Source: SLJK01 sp964567295
GTDB lineage: Bacteria > Bacillota > Dethiobacteria > DTU022 > UBA8154
Direction of reading: 5' to 3'
DNA length: 5,075 nucleotides
Assembly (NCBI GenBank): GCA_964567295.1
Contig: CAZMLU010000094.1
Location: 1 to 5,075 of the forward strand
The translations under genes were made by a program, and so were the position numbers. The notes under the pieces are model-generated. The model had not been told where the DNA came from. It did no database searches and saw nothing but the letters and a program-made list of their open reading frames with translations. Below are positions 4,809-5,075 of this stretch, piece after piece; position 1 is the first letter of the stretch, and each line of letters starts with the position of its first letter.

Positions 4809-5075
4809 TCAATTATATTGTAAATGTTGGTTGTTCTCTGACGATTTGCCGTAGCTTTGAAGCATCTGTTCCATGCCCGGGGTCGTTCGCACTTCTCCAT
4901 CGGGCATGACCCATAATGCTTCAAGCTCTTCATGGTTTTCTGCCATGGCCAAGCTTTCTTCATAAGGAATTAGAAAAAGTGATGTGGACATGAAGTCCGA
5001 TACTCCGGAATCGGCTGCCACTACCGTAACTGACCTGTAGTGTGAAGCGGGCATCAGGGTTTGCGGGTCAATCAG
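4809..5075 (-). CDS. apbE: ApbE-type FAD:protein FMN transferase, C-terminal part (start beyond window)
   Basis: The frame is open to the right edge; 88 C-terminal residues are visible. ApbE enzymes sit on the outer face of the membrane, usually as lipoproteins, and attach FMN from FAD to a threonine or serine of flavoproteins such as Rnf and Nqr subunits. The visible part begins LIDPQTLMP, matching the family's H-(I/L)-IDP-x-TG-x-P motif. It is followed by SVTVVAADSGVSDFMST, matching the SVTV-A-(x)-ADALST strand and helix. In that segment the D and T of SDFMST (four apart) are the expected metal-binding pair. The end (EALWVMPDGEVRTTPGMEQML) is the usual last beta strands. An ATG at 5054 opens an 81-residue frame, but it lies inside the domain and is not the real start. 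No ApbE target motif is evident in the other genes of this window, so its substrate is elsewhere. Confidence 0.88.
   Translation of the reverse strand: MIDPQTLMPASHYRSVTVVAADSGVSDFMSTSLFLIPYEESLAMAENHEELEALWVMPDGEVRTTPGMEQMLQSYGKSSENNQHLQYN

Overview
The window looks like a piece of a mid-GC anaerobic Firmicutes (Clostridia, Peptococcaceae-like) chromosome. This is inference from strong GGAGG-type ribosome binding sites, the two-gene form of a YeeE/YedE sulfur transporter, a Tat-exported aldo/keto reductase and an ApbE flavin transferase. No single sequence fixes the taxon. The standard genetic code is used: the intact genes end in TAA, TAG or TGA and spell tryptophan as TGG.

Left block, minus strand (about 2600 down to 1). 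One probable operon runs from a sigma-A-type promoter at 2571-2600. It reads through a 181-residue PH-like/coiled-coil protein of unknown role, then a Tat-signal aldo/keto reductase with a long acidic linker, then a Sir2-family NAD-dependent deacylase. The Sir2 C-terminus runs off the left edge. Gaps are 26 and 82 bases. Two of the three products use nicotinamide cofactors, but no shared pathway can be named from sequence alone.

Middle block, plus strand (2697-3740). Two overlapping genes (ATGA overlap) encode the two halves of a YeeE/YedE (TsuA-like) thiosulfate/sulfur-compound transporter. Three lesions or recoding signals interrupt them. The first is an extra base in a C6 run at 3013-3018. 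The second is an in-frame TGA at 3088-3090, exactly where the family has the conserved cysteine of its GC-x-SGHG motif. The third is an in-frame TGA at 3615-3617, where tryptophan is expected. The first TGA is followed at a suitable distance by a stable stem-loop with a GUU loop that resembles a bacterial SECIS element. The site is therefore either a selenocysteine codon or part of a decaying pseudogene pair. The three lesions together favour decay or sequencing error, but the Cys-to-TGA coincidence deserves testing.

Junk block (3741-4284). This 544-base stretch has no intact gene. It contains a clear relic of an IS1634-type transposase (about 3777-3905), an 11-base direct repeat, a 9-base inverted repeat with a 31-base loop (4067-4115) and a very weak small ORF.

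Right block, minus strand (5075 down to 4285). The C-terminal end of an ApbE-type FAD:protein FMN transferase (start beyond the window) is followed by a pyridoxamine-5'-phosphate-oxidase-like (split-barrel flavin-binding) protein. Both are FMN-related, and they are probably co-transcribed.
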